From Coemansia sp. RSA 922 (lineage: Eukaryota; Kickxellomycota; Kickxellomycetes; Kickxellales; Kickxellaceae), in contig JANBQS010000205.1 of the NCBI GenBank assembly GCA_027577415.1, positions 1 through 26,455 of the forward strand: a stretch of DNA of 26,455 bases, in the 5' to 3' direction. Numbering within the stretch: position 1 is the first letter of the stretch; every line of letters starts with the position of its first letter. A program made the position numbers and the translations under genes. Positions 7,999 through 17,088 of this stretch are shown one piece after another. The notes below the pieces were generated by a model. That model had not been told where the DNA came from. It searched no databases and saw only the letters and a list, made by a program, of their open reading frames with translations.

Positions 7999-8015
7999 TT
8001 TAATTGCAAAAGGAC

Positions 8016-9169
8016 CTAGAATTTGAAGACCTGTTCAGAGGTGTAGCCCAACTCCTTGAAGATGCCGCCTACTTCGCCCTGAGAGTAGTCTGGCGCCTTC
8101 ACTCCGCTGATGGACTTCATCATAGGGACCGGGCCACAAACGCTGACCAGGATGTTGTCCTTGTCCGCCGCCGGCATGTACTTTTGCACCAGCTCCTTGT
8201 TGACGTAGCCAACATCGCCTTTCCAGTCAGCTGACGACGCCTTATCGATGACGTAGTGCACCTTCAGCTGGTCGGGGTGCTTCTTGGCAAACTCATCCAG
8301 AGTCGAGCGAAGGATAATGTCCTCCTCCGACTTGTTGGCGAACACCAGCGTCATCTTGGTGTGGTCGTTAGGATCCGCAAGGACGTGCTGGATGAGCTGG
8401 AGCATGGGCGTAATGCCCGAGCCGCCAGCGATCATTCCGATTTCCTTCAGCGCCCCAGTCTTGTACGGAAGCTTGGGCACTGGTCCCTTGATCTCCAAAA
8501 TGTCGCCTGGCGCCATCGCGTGTATGTGTGACGACATCTTGCCAGTGGCGTACTTTTTGATGACTAGGTCAAAGTATCCGCGGGCGTGCTGGGGCGACAC
8601 TGGAGTGTACGGGCGGATAGTGGGCTTTTCGTCGTCGCCCACCTTGGCCTTTACAACAAAGCACGATGTAATGTCTAGGCCCAGCTCTTGGTTGGGTTCA
8701 AGGGCAAAGCGGAACCTAGAGGTGTCGTGGTTGATCGGGATCGCCTCCTTAAGCTTGAACCCTACAAAGTTCTTTGGATCGAGGGCCTTGGTAGCGGGCG
8801 TAGCAGACTCGACGTCGATGGTCTGCTTCGAGCGGGTGTAAAGGTAGCCTATTTGGAGCGTTGTTTGGCGCAGGCCATGGTGGTGGGTTAGCAAAGATAG
8901 TCGAGGCAGGTCCTGTTGCCACATGGGCACTTGTGTAAATATTGATCTCCTACCTCCGACAAGGACCGCGCCGGTAGCCAGCGAGGCCCACAGAATGCCG
9001 TTACCATTCTTTGTACCCACGGGCGCCGTGCTGTACGCACGCGAGAACTACACATACATTTACATAATAAGTTAGACTTGAAGTGCGATCTTGCCAAGCG
9101 TAGGAGACGATCTCAGGGTGCCTTTTAACTTACCTGACGCGGAGCAGAGTTGCGAATCGAGGCGAGCAT
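8016..9169 (-). CDS. MCR1: Mitochondrial NADH-cytochrome b5 reductase, MCR1-like (three exons)
   Basis: Flavoprotein that moves electrons from NADH to cytochrome b5. Exons on the minus strand are 9169-9134, 9047-8954 and 8848-8016, giving 320 residues. Exon 1 encodes a short basic, Ser-containing presequence (MLASIRNSAPRQ) typical of mitochondrial import. Exon 2 adds FSRAYSTAPV and a membrane anchor (GILWASLATGAVLVGG). Exon 3 holds the catalytic domain with the FAD motif RPYTPVS, the NADH motif GGSGITPM and CGPVPMM. Yeast Mcr1 has the same plan (about 302 residues: presequence, anchor, reductase). The start was chosen because the upstream open frame lacks an in-frame ATG, whereas the ATG at 9169 joins in phase through a GTAAGT donor. 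A CT-rich leader precedes it. Confidence 0.93.
8849..8953 (-). other. Reductase intron 2 (105 nt)
   Basis: GTAGGA donor, TGCTAAC branch site and AATAG acceptor on the minus strand. Length is 3n with no in-frame stop, so it reads through and would add 35 residues just after the membrane anchor. Removal joins VLVGG to YLYTRSKQ, continuing the anchor as in other Mcr1-type proteins. Confidence 0.85.
9048..9133 (-). other. Reductase intron 1 (86 nt)
   Basis: GTAAGT donor, GTCTAACTT branch-like sequence and TGTGTAG acceptor on the minus strand. It separates the 12-codon presequence exon from the anchor exon, in phase 0. Confidence 0.85.
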
Positions 9170-9410
9170 TTGCGAATAGAAAAAGAAAGTAACGAAAAAA
9201 AGATGAGAGAAGAGAGAAGAGATTGGGGGTAACCCCTTCAGTCCCCGCTCCATCAATCTACAGAGTCGCCATCATGGGCGCCAATCGATATCCCATGAGC
9301 ACGCAATAAAAGAGATTTTAATGCGAACAACTACTAAAGTGGGCGATCAAATGGTCCGCTTGAAACTTTGACTTTATATCTGGAACACTCCTTTACTTTT
9401 ATTGATTAAA
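9170..9410. promoter_or_regulatory. Divergent promoter between the reductase and Tan1 genes
   Basis: A 241-bp spacer. A purine tract (about 9177-9224) gives the reductase a pyrimidine-rich leader on the minus strand. GGGGTAACCCC at 9226-9236 is an 11-bp near-palindrome. Otherwise the sequence is AT-rich. Confidence 0.45.
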
Positions 9411-10310
9411 ATGGGCAAACGATCAGCAGAAAAGTCAGGGCCCATTTCGTCGCAGCAGAAGCGGGCCAAACGGTTCCAGCAAGTGCGTGAGCGGTTCAAG
9501 AACCCACAAAATTCGTTTGATATCTCGCCCGGAATGAAGGGCTTCTTCGTTTCTTGTACGCGTGGCCGGGAACAGAAGAGCGCATCAGAGACCATTGATC
9601 TCTTGGAGCAGTACGCCACCCAGCTCTATCCCGGAATTGAAGAAGACATTGAGAACGAGAACGAGGGCGAACCCGGTGATGAGCCCGCGCCAACTGGTGG
9701 CGATATCGAAGACGAGATTGCGCGTGAGATTGCGAGCATGAAATCCAAGTCAAGGCCAAAGCTTTTCCGCTACTATTTTACGACGATAGAGTGCGTCGTC
9801 TTTATCAAGTGCCACCGGAAAATTGACCCCGAGAAGCTGGCCCACTTTATTTTCGAGGATCTGGTCAAAACTAAGCAGCGCAAGACCAGGTACACCAGCC
9901 GCTTGATCCCCGCCAAGGTTACCACCGCCTCTAAGCTCGACGCTATAGTCAAGGGTGCCACCGAGGTTGCGCACGAGCTGTTGGCCGACGACGCCGAGCC
10001 AACGACTTTTGCAGTGGCAATCAACATTCGCTACTGCGACGACATTAAGCGTGACGATGTTATTCCTGCCGTGGCTGCTCCGCTCGACGTAAAGCACAAG
10101 GTCGATCTGAAAAACGCAAAGTACACTCTAGTTATCGAGGTATTCAAGAGCGTATGCACAATCGGGCTGGTCGAAAACTACAACGCACTTCGACGCTTTA
10201 ACTTGATGACGCTATTTGACGAGCCAGAGGCCAAGGCGTCCAAGCCTACACCTGCGTTAAAGGCTGAAGATGTCAGTGACGAAGCCCAAGCCGACGGTGA
10301 GACCGCCTGA
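9411..10310 (+). CDS. TAN1: THUMP-domain tRNA acetylation adaptor, Tan1/THUMPD1
   Basis: 299 residues. Tan1/THUMPD1 binds tRNA-Ser and tRNA-Leu and acts with the acetyltransferase Kre33/NAT10 to make N4-acetylcytidine at position 12. The family layout is visible: a basic N-terminus (MGKRSAEK, QQKRAKRF), GMKGFFVSCTRGREQKSASE (about 41-60), an acidic insert, then FIKCHRKIDP and a THUMP domain in the second half with RKTRYTSRLIPA (about 157-168), RYCDDIKRDDVI and the block ending ENYNALRRFNL. The length is close to yeast Tan1 (289). The ATG at 9411 is preceded in frame only by TTG. Single exon. It diverges from the reductase gene; no functional link is apparent. Confidence 0.93.
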   Translation: MGKRSAEKSGPISSQQKRAKRFQQVRERFKNPQNSFDISPGMKGFFVSCTRGREQKSASETIDLLEQYATQLYPGIEEDIENENEGEPGDEPAPTGGDIEDEIAREIASMKSKSRPKLFRYYFTTIECVVFIKCHRKIDPEKLAHFIFEDLVKTKQRKTRYTSRLIPAKVTTASKLDAIVKGATEVAHELLADDAEPTTFAVAINIRYCDDIKRDDVIPAVAAPLDVKHKVDLKNAKYTLVIEVFKSVCTIGLVENYNALRRFNLMTLFDEPEAKASKPTPALKAEDVSDEAQADGETA

Positions 10311-10948
10311 TCAAGATTTCTACTGCCGCTTTTTAGCCTACATTGAACCCAATCGTGACATCTGGGTTAGTGATATGCCCACAAGACATTTGTCAAATAC
10401 ACGTTGTCAGGGTTGAAAGTGTCCATTAGCAGCAGCTGCCTTCTCGATGGAATAAGCAGAATGAGTGAGCTACCATCATCTCAATGTGTGCTTGGCCAAA
10501 CTTGTCATGCTATGTAGCGTTGTGGAGGAAATGCGGGGCTCGACTATGTGCTTTTTGTCGCCCACTCTCTTGGAGTTAATGTTAACATTTAGCAGAGCGG
10601 GGAAGGCGGAGACGAGTAGCGCCGTGACATTCCCTCCTCACATTAAAGTATGTGCCCTATTTTTCAGCCATGCCTGGCAGAGACATTTTTACCCCCTCCC
10701 CTTCTCCATGTGGCCGGTGCGACACTTAAACTCCTCAGTCTCACGCCGCTCTGCCTGGCATTATCTCTGGCATGCGTGGTACTCCACGAGAAACTATGTG
10801 CCTCGTCCGTGTGTCTACAGCCTCGACTTTGCTGCTGCTCTCTCTCTTTATCATCGACATCTACACTGCTAGAAAAATACCAATTAACAAACACTTTTAT
10901 TGCATATACACTTTTAGACATTTACATACGTGGATAACTATCAAACGC
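10311..10948 (+). promoter_or_regulatory. Tan1 3' flank and promoter of the PA-TM-RING gene
   Basis: About 640 bp without a credible gene. Small frames here have low-complexity, unconserved translations. The second half is pyrimidine-rich near 10680-10700 and 10830-10850 and then AT-rich up to the ATG. The downstream frame extends upstream of 10949 without a stop, but I take that part as leader because its translation is not protein-like and the secretory signal begins at 10949. Confidence 0.5.
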
Positions 10949-12775
10949 ATGAAGTTGGCTGTAAAGCTGGTTGCCTTGGCGACAGCGGCAGTATTTGCGC
11001 AGTGCGTGCTGGGCTTGCACCTTCGCAAGGATTTGGTTGAAGTGGAAAACGACGCGATCGTTCTCGTTCATGCTACTGCGGTTATAGATGGCAGCACTGG
11101 TCGCATTATGCGTCTGCCCGGCTCGCCCGCAGGACAAGCCGACGGCTCCAAGGGACTCGTATATATTCTGCCCGACTTGGCTGACTGCACGCCCATTGAG
11201 CGCAGCGCACAGTTTCTGGCTGCATCGTACATCAGAGTTGCGTTAATAGTCGACGATGGCGTGTGTCCCATGGAGGCCAAGGTCAAGCAGGCCCAGTACG
11301 ACGGCGCGGTTGGCGCCTTGGTATACAATACGTCCATGAGCGCTGCCGACATGAGCACCTTCCTAGGCCACCGCATGGCCTCCACCAAGCCTGTTATACC
11401 CATCGTCGCCGTCGACAAAGACTACGGCGAGACTCTGAGGCTGGAGGTAATCAGCTTACACGAGGAGGCTGCTATCAGCGAAAGCGGCCGCTATCGCGCG
11501 ATCTTTGCATCCATATACCCCGACGAAGATGCTGAGCGCCTCAGCGGATGGGAGATATCGCTCATATCTCTTGTGGTCATTCTGGCGCTTTGCTTCTGCA
11601 CCTCATTGGCCTTCCATGTGTCGTCAAGCCGCCGCCGTATCGAGCGGACTGGACGCCATGGTGACGCCGACAGCACAAACAAACATATCCAGACGTTGCC
11701 GTCATGTGCGCTCGACCGACTGATGCTACGCACAGTGACTGAGGCCGACGTCCTGGCTCTGTCGGAGCACACTACGCCATTGGACGCCATTCTCAACCCC
11801 AACGGCAGACTCAAAAGCATTCGCAGTCTCAGCACAAACAATCCCAGCACCGACGGCACCAGCTGCTCTGCCGAAGGCTGTACTGGGTGCGAGAAGCCCC
11901 ACGAGTCGCCAAGCAGCAACTCACCCTACGTCACAGCTGAAACCTCGGTTCTCAAGGGCTGTATTGCCACGTGCATCGTGTGCATCGACGACTTTGTACT
12001 TGGATCCAAAATGCGCATCCTGCCCTGTGGCCACAACTACCACATTGAATGCATCGATCCATGGCTGACGACAAAGTCGTCGCTGTGTCCCTTGTGCAAG
12101 TACGACACTCGCGAAGTATTGACTGATCTGGAGCGCTCGCTTTCGGGGCCACGGATTCTGGCCAGCCGCCAAATGTTTGGCAACGCCATCGACTCGACTT
12201 CGCTCTACAGCGACTCTGAGAGCTCAAGCTTTATGGCCGAAAGCCACGAGCACATATCGCTAAGCGGCATGCTGAGTGGTCTAAAGAGTGCTGCTCAGGG
12301 CGTGGCCATGCCAGTGCAAGCTCTTACCAGGCGGTTTTCAAGAAATCGAGGATCTAGTGCTAGACGTACGACAGCGAACCCTGAGGCAAATTCTGGATGG
12401 GCGGACAGCCAGAGCCAAAATAACAGCCATCCATTCGAAAACGCCAACATTATCCTCACTGCATCGCTGCCAGCAACATACACGATGCATGTTGATGGCA
12501 AAGACAGGCCAGACATGGTCGAGATATCTTGCTTTGGAAACAGCCACAACACTCGGCTCGACTCAAAGCCCAGCAACTCACAATCTATCGCAGTCGGCTG
12601 CGACGATTCTAGCATTGACGAAGACAAGTCCGCTTTCAAGCAGCACAACAGCTGCGAGTCAAGCCGGCTAGCGAGTGCCACACATCTGGACGACGTGCTC
12701 GATTTTCCACTAACTCGTATCAGCCTTAGCGACTCTGTTCCGAGCGAGAGCGAGTTCTTGGAATATTTTAAATAG
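10949..12775 (+). CDS. PA-TM-RING E3 ubiquitin ligase (RNF13/RNF167-like)
   Basis: 608-residue single-pass membrane ligase. Order: cleavable signal peptide (MKLAVKLVALATAAVFAQ, about 1-22), lumenal protease-associated domain (about 65-172, with KVKQAQYDGAVGALVYNTS), TM helix (about 204-224, ISLISLVVILALCFCTSLAF), basic stop-transfer, Ser/Thr-rich linker, RING-H2 (342-383, CIVC..CGHNYHIEC..CPLC, all eight zinc ligands present) and a long Ser-rich tail. PA-TM-RING proteins sit in endosomal, vacuolar or Golgi membranes and ubiquitinate membrane or trafficking proteins. The ATG at 10949 was chosen because the signal peptide starts there. It lies head-to-tail with a second TM-RING gene. Substrate unknown. 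Confidence 0.92.
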   Translation: MKLAVKLVALATAAVFAQCVLGLHLRKDLVEVENDAIVLVHATAVIDGSTGRIMRLPGSPAGQADGSKGLVYILPDLADCTPIERSAQFLAASYIRVALIVDDGVCPMEAKVKQAQYDGAVGALVYNTSMSAADMSTFLGHRMASTKPVIPIVAVDKDYGETLRLEVISLHEEAAISESGRYRAIFASIYPDEDAERLSGWEISLISLVVILALCFCTSLAFHVSSSRRRIERTGRHGDADSTNKHIQTLPSCALDRLMLRTVTEADVLALSEHTTPLDAILNPNGRLKSIRSLSTNNPSTDGTSCSAEGCTGCEKPHESPSSNSPYVTAETSVLKGCIATCIVCIDDFVLGSKMRILPCGHNYHIECIDPWLTTKSSLCPLCKYDTREVLTDLERSLSGPRILASRQMFGNAIDSTSLYSDSESSSFMAESHEHISLSGMLSGLKSAAQGVAMPVQALTRRFSRNRGSSARRTTANPEANSGWADSQSQNNSHPFENANIILTASLPATYTMHVDGKDRPDMVEISCFGNSHNTRLDSKPSNSQSIAVGCDDSSIDEDKSAFKQHNSCESSRLASATHLDDVLDFPLTRISLSDSVPSESEFLEYFK

Positions 12776-13149
12776 GTTTTAAAGCAGTTTCACAATTTAC
12801 ACCATTTGCGCCGATCAGCCTTATTGTCTAGGCCACACATATGCTAAACCCGCTTATCGGGCAAAACACTAATATACTTCGCGGTCCAGACGCTCTTTGC
12901 TTGTCTGGTAGGGTTTGATCGACGCAACATGTCCAGATGGAAATTGTGCGACCTGCGGTTCAGATAGATATCCTGGACTGCGTAGACATGCCTGACAGCT
13001 AGGCCATTTGACACATCAAGTCCGGTGGTCGTTATATGAGTTGGTGTCTGGCAACTCTTTTCCCGCTGAAAACTTTGACATATTCTTGCCCATTTATTTG
13101 TTACTTTATTTATTATTACTATTGAAAGCGTGTCCACGCTAACTGTAAT
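12776..13149 (+). promoter_or_regulatory. Spacer between the two RING genes
   Basis: A 374-bp gap holding the 3' flank of the first RING gene and the promoter of the second. The last 80 bp are AT-rich (TTATTTGTTACTTTATTTATTA). I see no gene and no clear TATA box. Confidence 0.5.
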
Positions 13150-14670
13150 ATGAGTAGCTTGTATCTAGCTCACGCGCGCGCTCTCTTGACCACTGCTAGT
13201 CACGTAAACCATTTTGTCCTGCGGGCGGACACACTCGGGCAATTCGATACAGAAAATACAATCCCCACACTAGCTACTAATACAGATATTATCCCGATAT
13301 TGCGGGACGACGAAGGCGCGTTGCCTATAGCTCCAATCGCAATGTCGACGTCTTCTGATGCGCTGAGCGACACCAAGATCTTTGTTCTGCTTGCAGCCAT
13401 CGTGTTCATATTTTTAATTGCACTGGGCGTAGCCATGACGCGTGTGTCGCGTAGTCGGAGAAATCGCTACCAAGAGCAAACTAGGCTGCAGATTGTGGCG
13501 GCCCAGCGGCACCCAGAGACGCTGAACAAGACGATCCTCGATCTGCTGCCGGTATTCGAGGTCACGGCCAAGCGGGAGCTGCGGCAGATTCACGCATGCA
13601 CGCCGCGAGCCGGGTTTGACAATTGCTTTACCGACGGCGTAGTAGGTAGCAGTGCGCAGCCGGCTCCTGTGGCTAGCTCGGCGGAATGCTCCACGCCGAC
13701 GCCGATTCAGAGCATGACTGCCTCGCTAGACGGCGGATATGCTATCGAGTCAGAAAAGAGCTCGCAGGACTCAATTCCCCTAGCCTACCTTCGGTATTCA
13801 ATGCGCCAGTCAGCCATAGATCGGTCATTAGAGTCAGTGGCTGGAGCTTTGTGCAACACGACAGCAGACGATATAGAGCTGACGGCATGGGAAAACAACT
13901 GCACCTCCAAGAAATGCAGCAGACGCCCAGCGGGCCGACCCGCGCGCATATCGCCATGTTCTATTGACACTCCTGCGCCTGTCGCGATACGGTACTACAG
14001 ACCCAGTACATCGCAGGCTGCCACGCCACAGTTTCCCAGTCGCCACTCCACTGCAGGATACAACTGGGAGGAGTCGACGCCAGGCAGAAATCCCGAAGCG
14101 TGCATGAACATTGGTACCGTGATGTATCGAGAGAGGAGCTCCCAATCGCTAGATATCGAGTATGCGGCGGGACCTAGATATCTGGGCGATGGGACAGAGT
14201 ACGCCCAAAAGCACGCTGCTACGAGAGCTCCGCATTGGTCACAGCCCGACATTGGTCACCGGCGCTCGCGTCGCATGTCGGCTGTCAGCGAGGGTGGGCT
14301 GGGAGCGTGTCCTATTTGTCTGGAAGAGTTTGACGTCGGAGAGCACTTGCGCGAACTACCATGCCTGCACAAGTACCACGTCATCTGCATCGACACTTGG
14401 CTGGTTTCAAGATCCACCTGTTGTCCGTATTGCAAGCTCGACATTCAGAGATGGTACTATGGCCCGTCTTTTGAAGAGGAGGACGCGCAACAACTAGAAG
14501 ACAATAGCCAACCCATCGACTTTCACGAGGTTCCTCCTACGAGCAGCTACAGCTCAGACGCCAGCCAAGGCTCTCGGAATCGCAGAGACCAGGGTAGTGG
14601 GAGCCGCCTTGGTCGCGCGCTGCGGACTGTGCGTACGGCACTGGCCAGACATGGAAATGTAGCCATGTAG
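13150..14670 (+). CDS. Transmembrane RING-H2 E3 ubiquitin ligase
   Basis: 506 residues. A short N-terminal region of about 75 residues without a PA domain precedes one TM helix (about 76-96, KIFVLLAAIVFIFLIALGVAM) and a basic stop-transfer (RVSRSRRNR). A long Ser-rich region follows, then a complete RING-H2 at 387-428 (CPIC..CLHKYHVIC..CPYC) and an acidic then basic tail. By eye the RING shares 22 of 45 positions with the RING of the upstream gene, so the two may be diverged tandem copies, although PA loss or gain would have to be explained. ATL-type is an alternative label. The start at 13150 is the first ATG; Met65 is possible, and an upstream exon cannot be excluded. Its 3' end faces the carrier gene across 82 bp. 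Confidence 0.85.
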   Translation: MSSLYLAHARALLTTASHVNHFVLRADTLGQFDTENTIPTLATNTDIIPILRDDEGALPIAPIAMSTSSDALSDTKIFVLLAAIVFIFLIALGVAMTRVSRSRRNRYQEQTRLQIVAAQRHPETLNKTILDLLPVFEVTAKRELRQIHACTPRAGFDNCFTDGVVGSSAQPAPVASSAECSTPTPIQSMTASLDGGYAIESEKSSQDSIPLAYLRYSMRQSAIDRSLESVAGALCNTTADDIELTAWENNCTSKKCSRRPAGRPARISPCSIDTPAPVAIRYYRPSTSQAATPQFPSRHSTAGYNWEESTPGRNPEACMNIGTVMYRERSSQSLDIEYAAGPRYLGDGTEYAQKHAATRAPHWSQPDIGHRRSRRMSAVSEGGLGACPICLEEFDVGEHLRELPCLHKYHVICIDTWLVSRSTCCPYCKLDIQRWYYGPSFEEEDAQQLEDNSQPIDFHEVPPTSSYSSDASQGSRNRRDQGSGSRLGRALRTVRTALARHGNVAM

Positions 14671-14752
14671 CGTGTATATGACAATAGTACAGTTGTGTCA
14701 TTGTTTGAAATTTAAAGCTCTGCACACGTCCCTTTTCAACGCTAGAGAGTAT

Positions 14753-15736
14753 CTACTGGCGACCCTCGTTCTTTAGCAAGCGCACAGTACTCTCCCAGAC
14801 AAATATAGCGCTGGCGTTTGTTGGAAAGGCTCGGATAAATGTCGGCACAAAGCCTCGTACAAACCCACTGAGTCCCTCTGTACGGTAGACATGTCGGAAC
14901 ATTTTCCGAAAGGGGATCGGGTTTTTGTCACCTTGAGTCATAAATCGGTTCTTCACTACGTCCACTGGATAGCATAGACACCAGAACGTGTTGGCGGCCA
15001 GCCCACCAGCTAAAAAGTTGACTAGCTTTTCTGACACTGGCCGACCTTCGGCCACTCCAGAACTGCCGGCTTTGGCCAGGTAAGGAAATGAGGGCGTAGT
15101 TCTGAAAGATCGTAGCCACTCCGAGTACACATCGTACGAGCCCCATAGAAAGAAAAAGAAAGACCTCTGCGACATGGTAGCAGGCAGTCCGTGCCAGATA
15201 CCCAGCGGTCCGTACTGCTTGATCAGGTGGCGAGCAACGTCAATGGGACCTCGGTATTTTCGTTCGGCACCGGAGGCATACTGCACCTGCAAGCGCATCT
15301 TGATAATTTCGACGGGGGTGGCAACCAGAGCCACAGTCCACCCCGCGCAAAGCCCGGCTAGACCATGCTCAAAGTGACTGAGCTTGTGAGCCTTGTCGCC
15401 ACCCTGTAGCAACAGGCGATAGTTGGAGAGGCTGCCCAACTGCACGGCGTCCATCACGGCCCAACCAACCAGCGGGATACTGGCGCCCTTGTAGAGAGCC
15501 CGCGGTCCTTCCTGTCGCACTGTGTTGATGAGGCAGTCAAGGGGACCTTTGAAGCGACCGTGGCCGCCCTCGATCTGGCAGCGGATCTTGACGGTATCGA
15601 ACGGATGGCCGACAAACAGCTTTGTCGCTCCAGAGGCAACTCCAGCGGCGAAGCCAGCTACGCGGTCGCGGGTGGTGGCCATTTGCGGCTGGGCTGGCGT
15701 GCCCTCTAGCACGGCCTGAGTGCTGTTTGTACTCAT
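14753..15736 (-). CDS. Mitochondrial carrier (SLC25 family)
   Basis: 327-residue inner-membrane solute carrier with three tandem repeats of about 100 residues. Each repeat has the signature Px(D/E)xx(K/R): HPFDTVKIRCQ, TPVEIIKMRLQ and YPVDVVKNRFM. Overall flavour (GVASGATKLFVGHPFDTVK) is that of the carnitine/amino-acid branch, near yeast Ymc1/Crc1 and animal SLC25A45/47/48-type carriers, but the substrate cannot be assigned from sequence alone. Single exon, ATG at 15736, stop 82 bp from the convergent RING gene. Near-typical length (about 300) with a short extra N-tail and an insert in the second half. Confidence 0.93.
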   Translation of the reverse strand: MSTNSTQAVLEGTPAQPQMATTRDRVAGFAAGVASGATKLFVGHPFDTVKIRCQIEGGHGRFKGPLDCLINTVRQEGPRALYKGASIPLVGWAVMDAVQLGSLSNYRLLLQGGDKAHKLSHFEHGLAGLCAGWTVALVATPVEIIKMRLQVQYASGAERKYRGPIDVARHLIKQYGPLGIWHGLPATMSQRSFFFFLWGSYDVYSEWLRSFRTTPSFPYLAKAGSSGVAEGRPVSEKLVNFLAGGLAANTFWCLCYPVDVVKNRFMTQGDKNPIPFRKMFRHVYRTEGLSGFVRGFVPTFIRAFPTNASAIFVWESTVRLLKNEGRQ

Positions 15737-17088
15737 ACTCTAGTCGCTTGTAGCAAAGCACAACAAGCGAGTACCAAGCAATAATAAATGAACAGACAAG
15801 ATAAAAGCACTAATATGGAAGGTGAAAGGCAAGAAGAGTGCAAAGATCAGCGAGCGGCCAATTGTCATTCTGTGGCACCGAGGTCTACGGGTTCGTAAAC
15901 GCAAACACTCAGTTAATGGCGCGCCTCTGCATGTGATTACTCTGCTTAAGTGCGAGCGCGAGTATGCATATTGGCGATTAGCTCCAGCGTAAAAAGCAAC
16001 GGCTTGGGCGATTGTTGGCGGGAAGGGGGAAGGAGTGCACGCTAGACAATGCTGTGAAATCACCATTAGGAGTAAACAAGCACCCCCGACCATTGTTTTG
16101 TGCAGATATTGGCTCTGCCTGGCGCTGCTGTTTACGCTTTGAGCAGTTATGCAGCGCAAGTTCGCCAGAAACGATCTGCTCGTTTGTGCGCAGCAGCAAC
16201 AACAGCAGTAACAGTAGCAACGGGATTCGTGTATATAAACGGCCAGGCATGCTTGACTAGCGAGTATCGGGTTCCTTGTTACCACCACCACCATATTTTT
16301 CGCCTTTTGTCAAACGTGTGTGAAAAGCGCACATCCAAAGATTCCTCGCGTCTCCCACGTCTTTAAATAGCCGCCGACGCAGCGTGAATCCTATTCATCA
16401 AGATAGTTGCCGCAGCGCTTGCTTTGCCTGTGGCTGTCACGCCTCGAGTATTGCACTATAAACTCAGCTGACTCTTTTGCGGTGACTACCTTAGGCAACT
16501 CAGCAACTTCTCATCAGCCAGTACACTTTTTGCGTGCAACCCCGCGGCCTTCAGCATTTGTCACCATCATCATTTCCTTGCTTGCACTATTTCTACGTAT
16601 CTATCGGTCGGATTGGCATCGACACTCCTGCACTATTATCCACGACACTTGCAGCGGCTGTTGATCTACTACGTTGCGCTGCCAGGGGCCCCAGGATACC
16701 CAGTGCCCACTCTCGCAATAGTCACGGACACACATACCTGTTTAGTGCGTTGGGTTTGGCTGCTTGCATATCAAGCTGCACCTTGGCTGCTTCGCCTTGA
16801 AGAGGAAAATTTTCCTACCTCCGTGTCTTTACTTGTGGAAACCCCAGAATATTTTTTTTGCTCTTTTTTTCTTCCTTCTCTCCGTTTTGTCGTCCCTATT
16901 TTACAGCTTACTTATACTTGCTTATTCCGCCTCGCTAGTGCCTTGAGCCTGAGCGCTTCCGTTGCCGCTATTGTGCTGGAGCCCCACTCCCCCCTGCATG
17001 GCACTTTTGGTTTTGTTCCCTCGTCTAGCCAGGTGTGCCTTGATTTAAGTTGTACATATATTGCGCCTGACAGACAAGGCTATTGGCG
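15737..17088 (+). promoter_or_regulatory. 1.35-kb intergenic region and probable long leader of the ankyrin gene
   Basis: No conserved ORF. The left part serves as carrier promoter (minus strand). On the plus strand a TATATAAA lies at 16232-16239, followed by TTTAAATA near 16362 and a strong pyrimidine block (about 16852-16890). If the TATA box is used, the ankyrin transcript would have a leader of about 0.8 kb with several upstream ATGs. A CAG/CAA-rich patch lies at about 16188-16222. A 5' UTR intron is possible but I could not place one. Confidence 0.45.

Noticed and set aside
15740..16294. 184-codon minus-strand open frame upstream of the carrier gene
   Set aside because: It contains a Cys/Tyr run from a CAG/CAA-rich patch and no domain. 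It lies in the carrier promoter.
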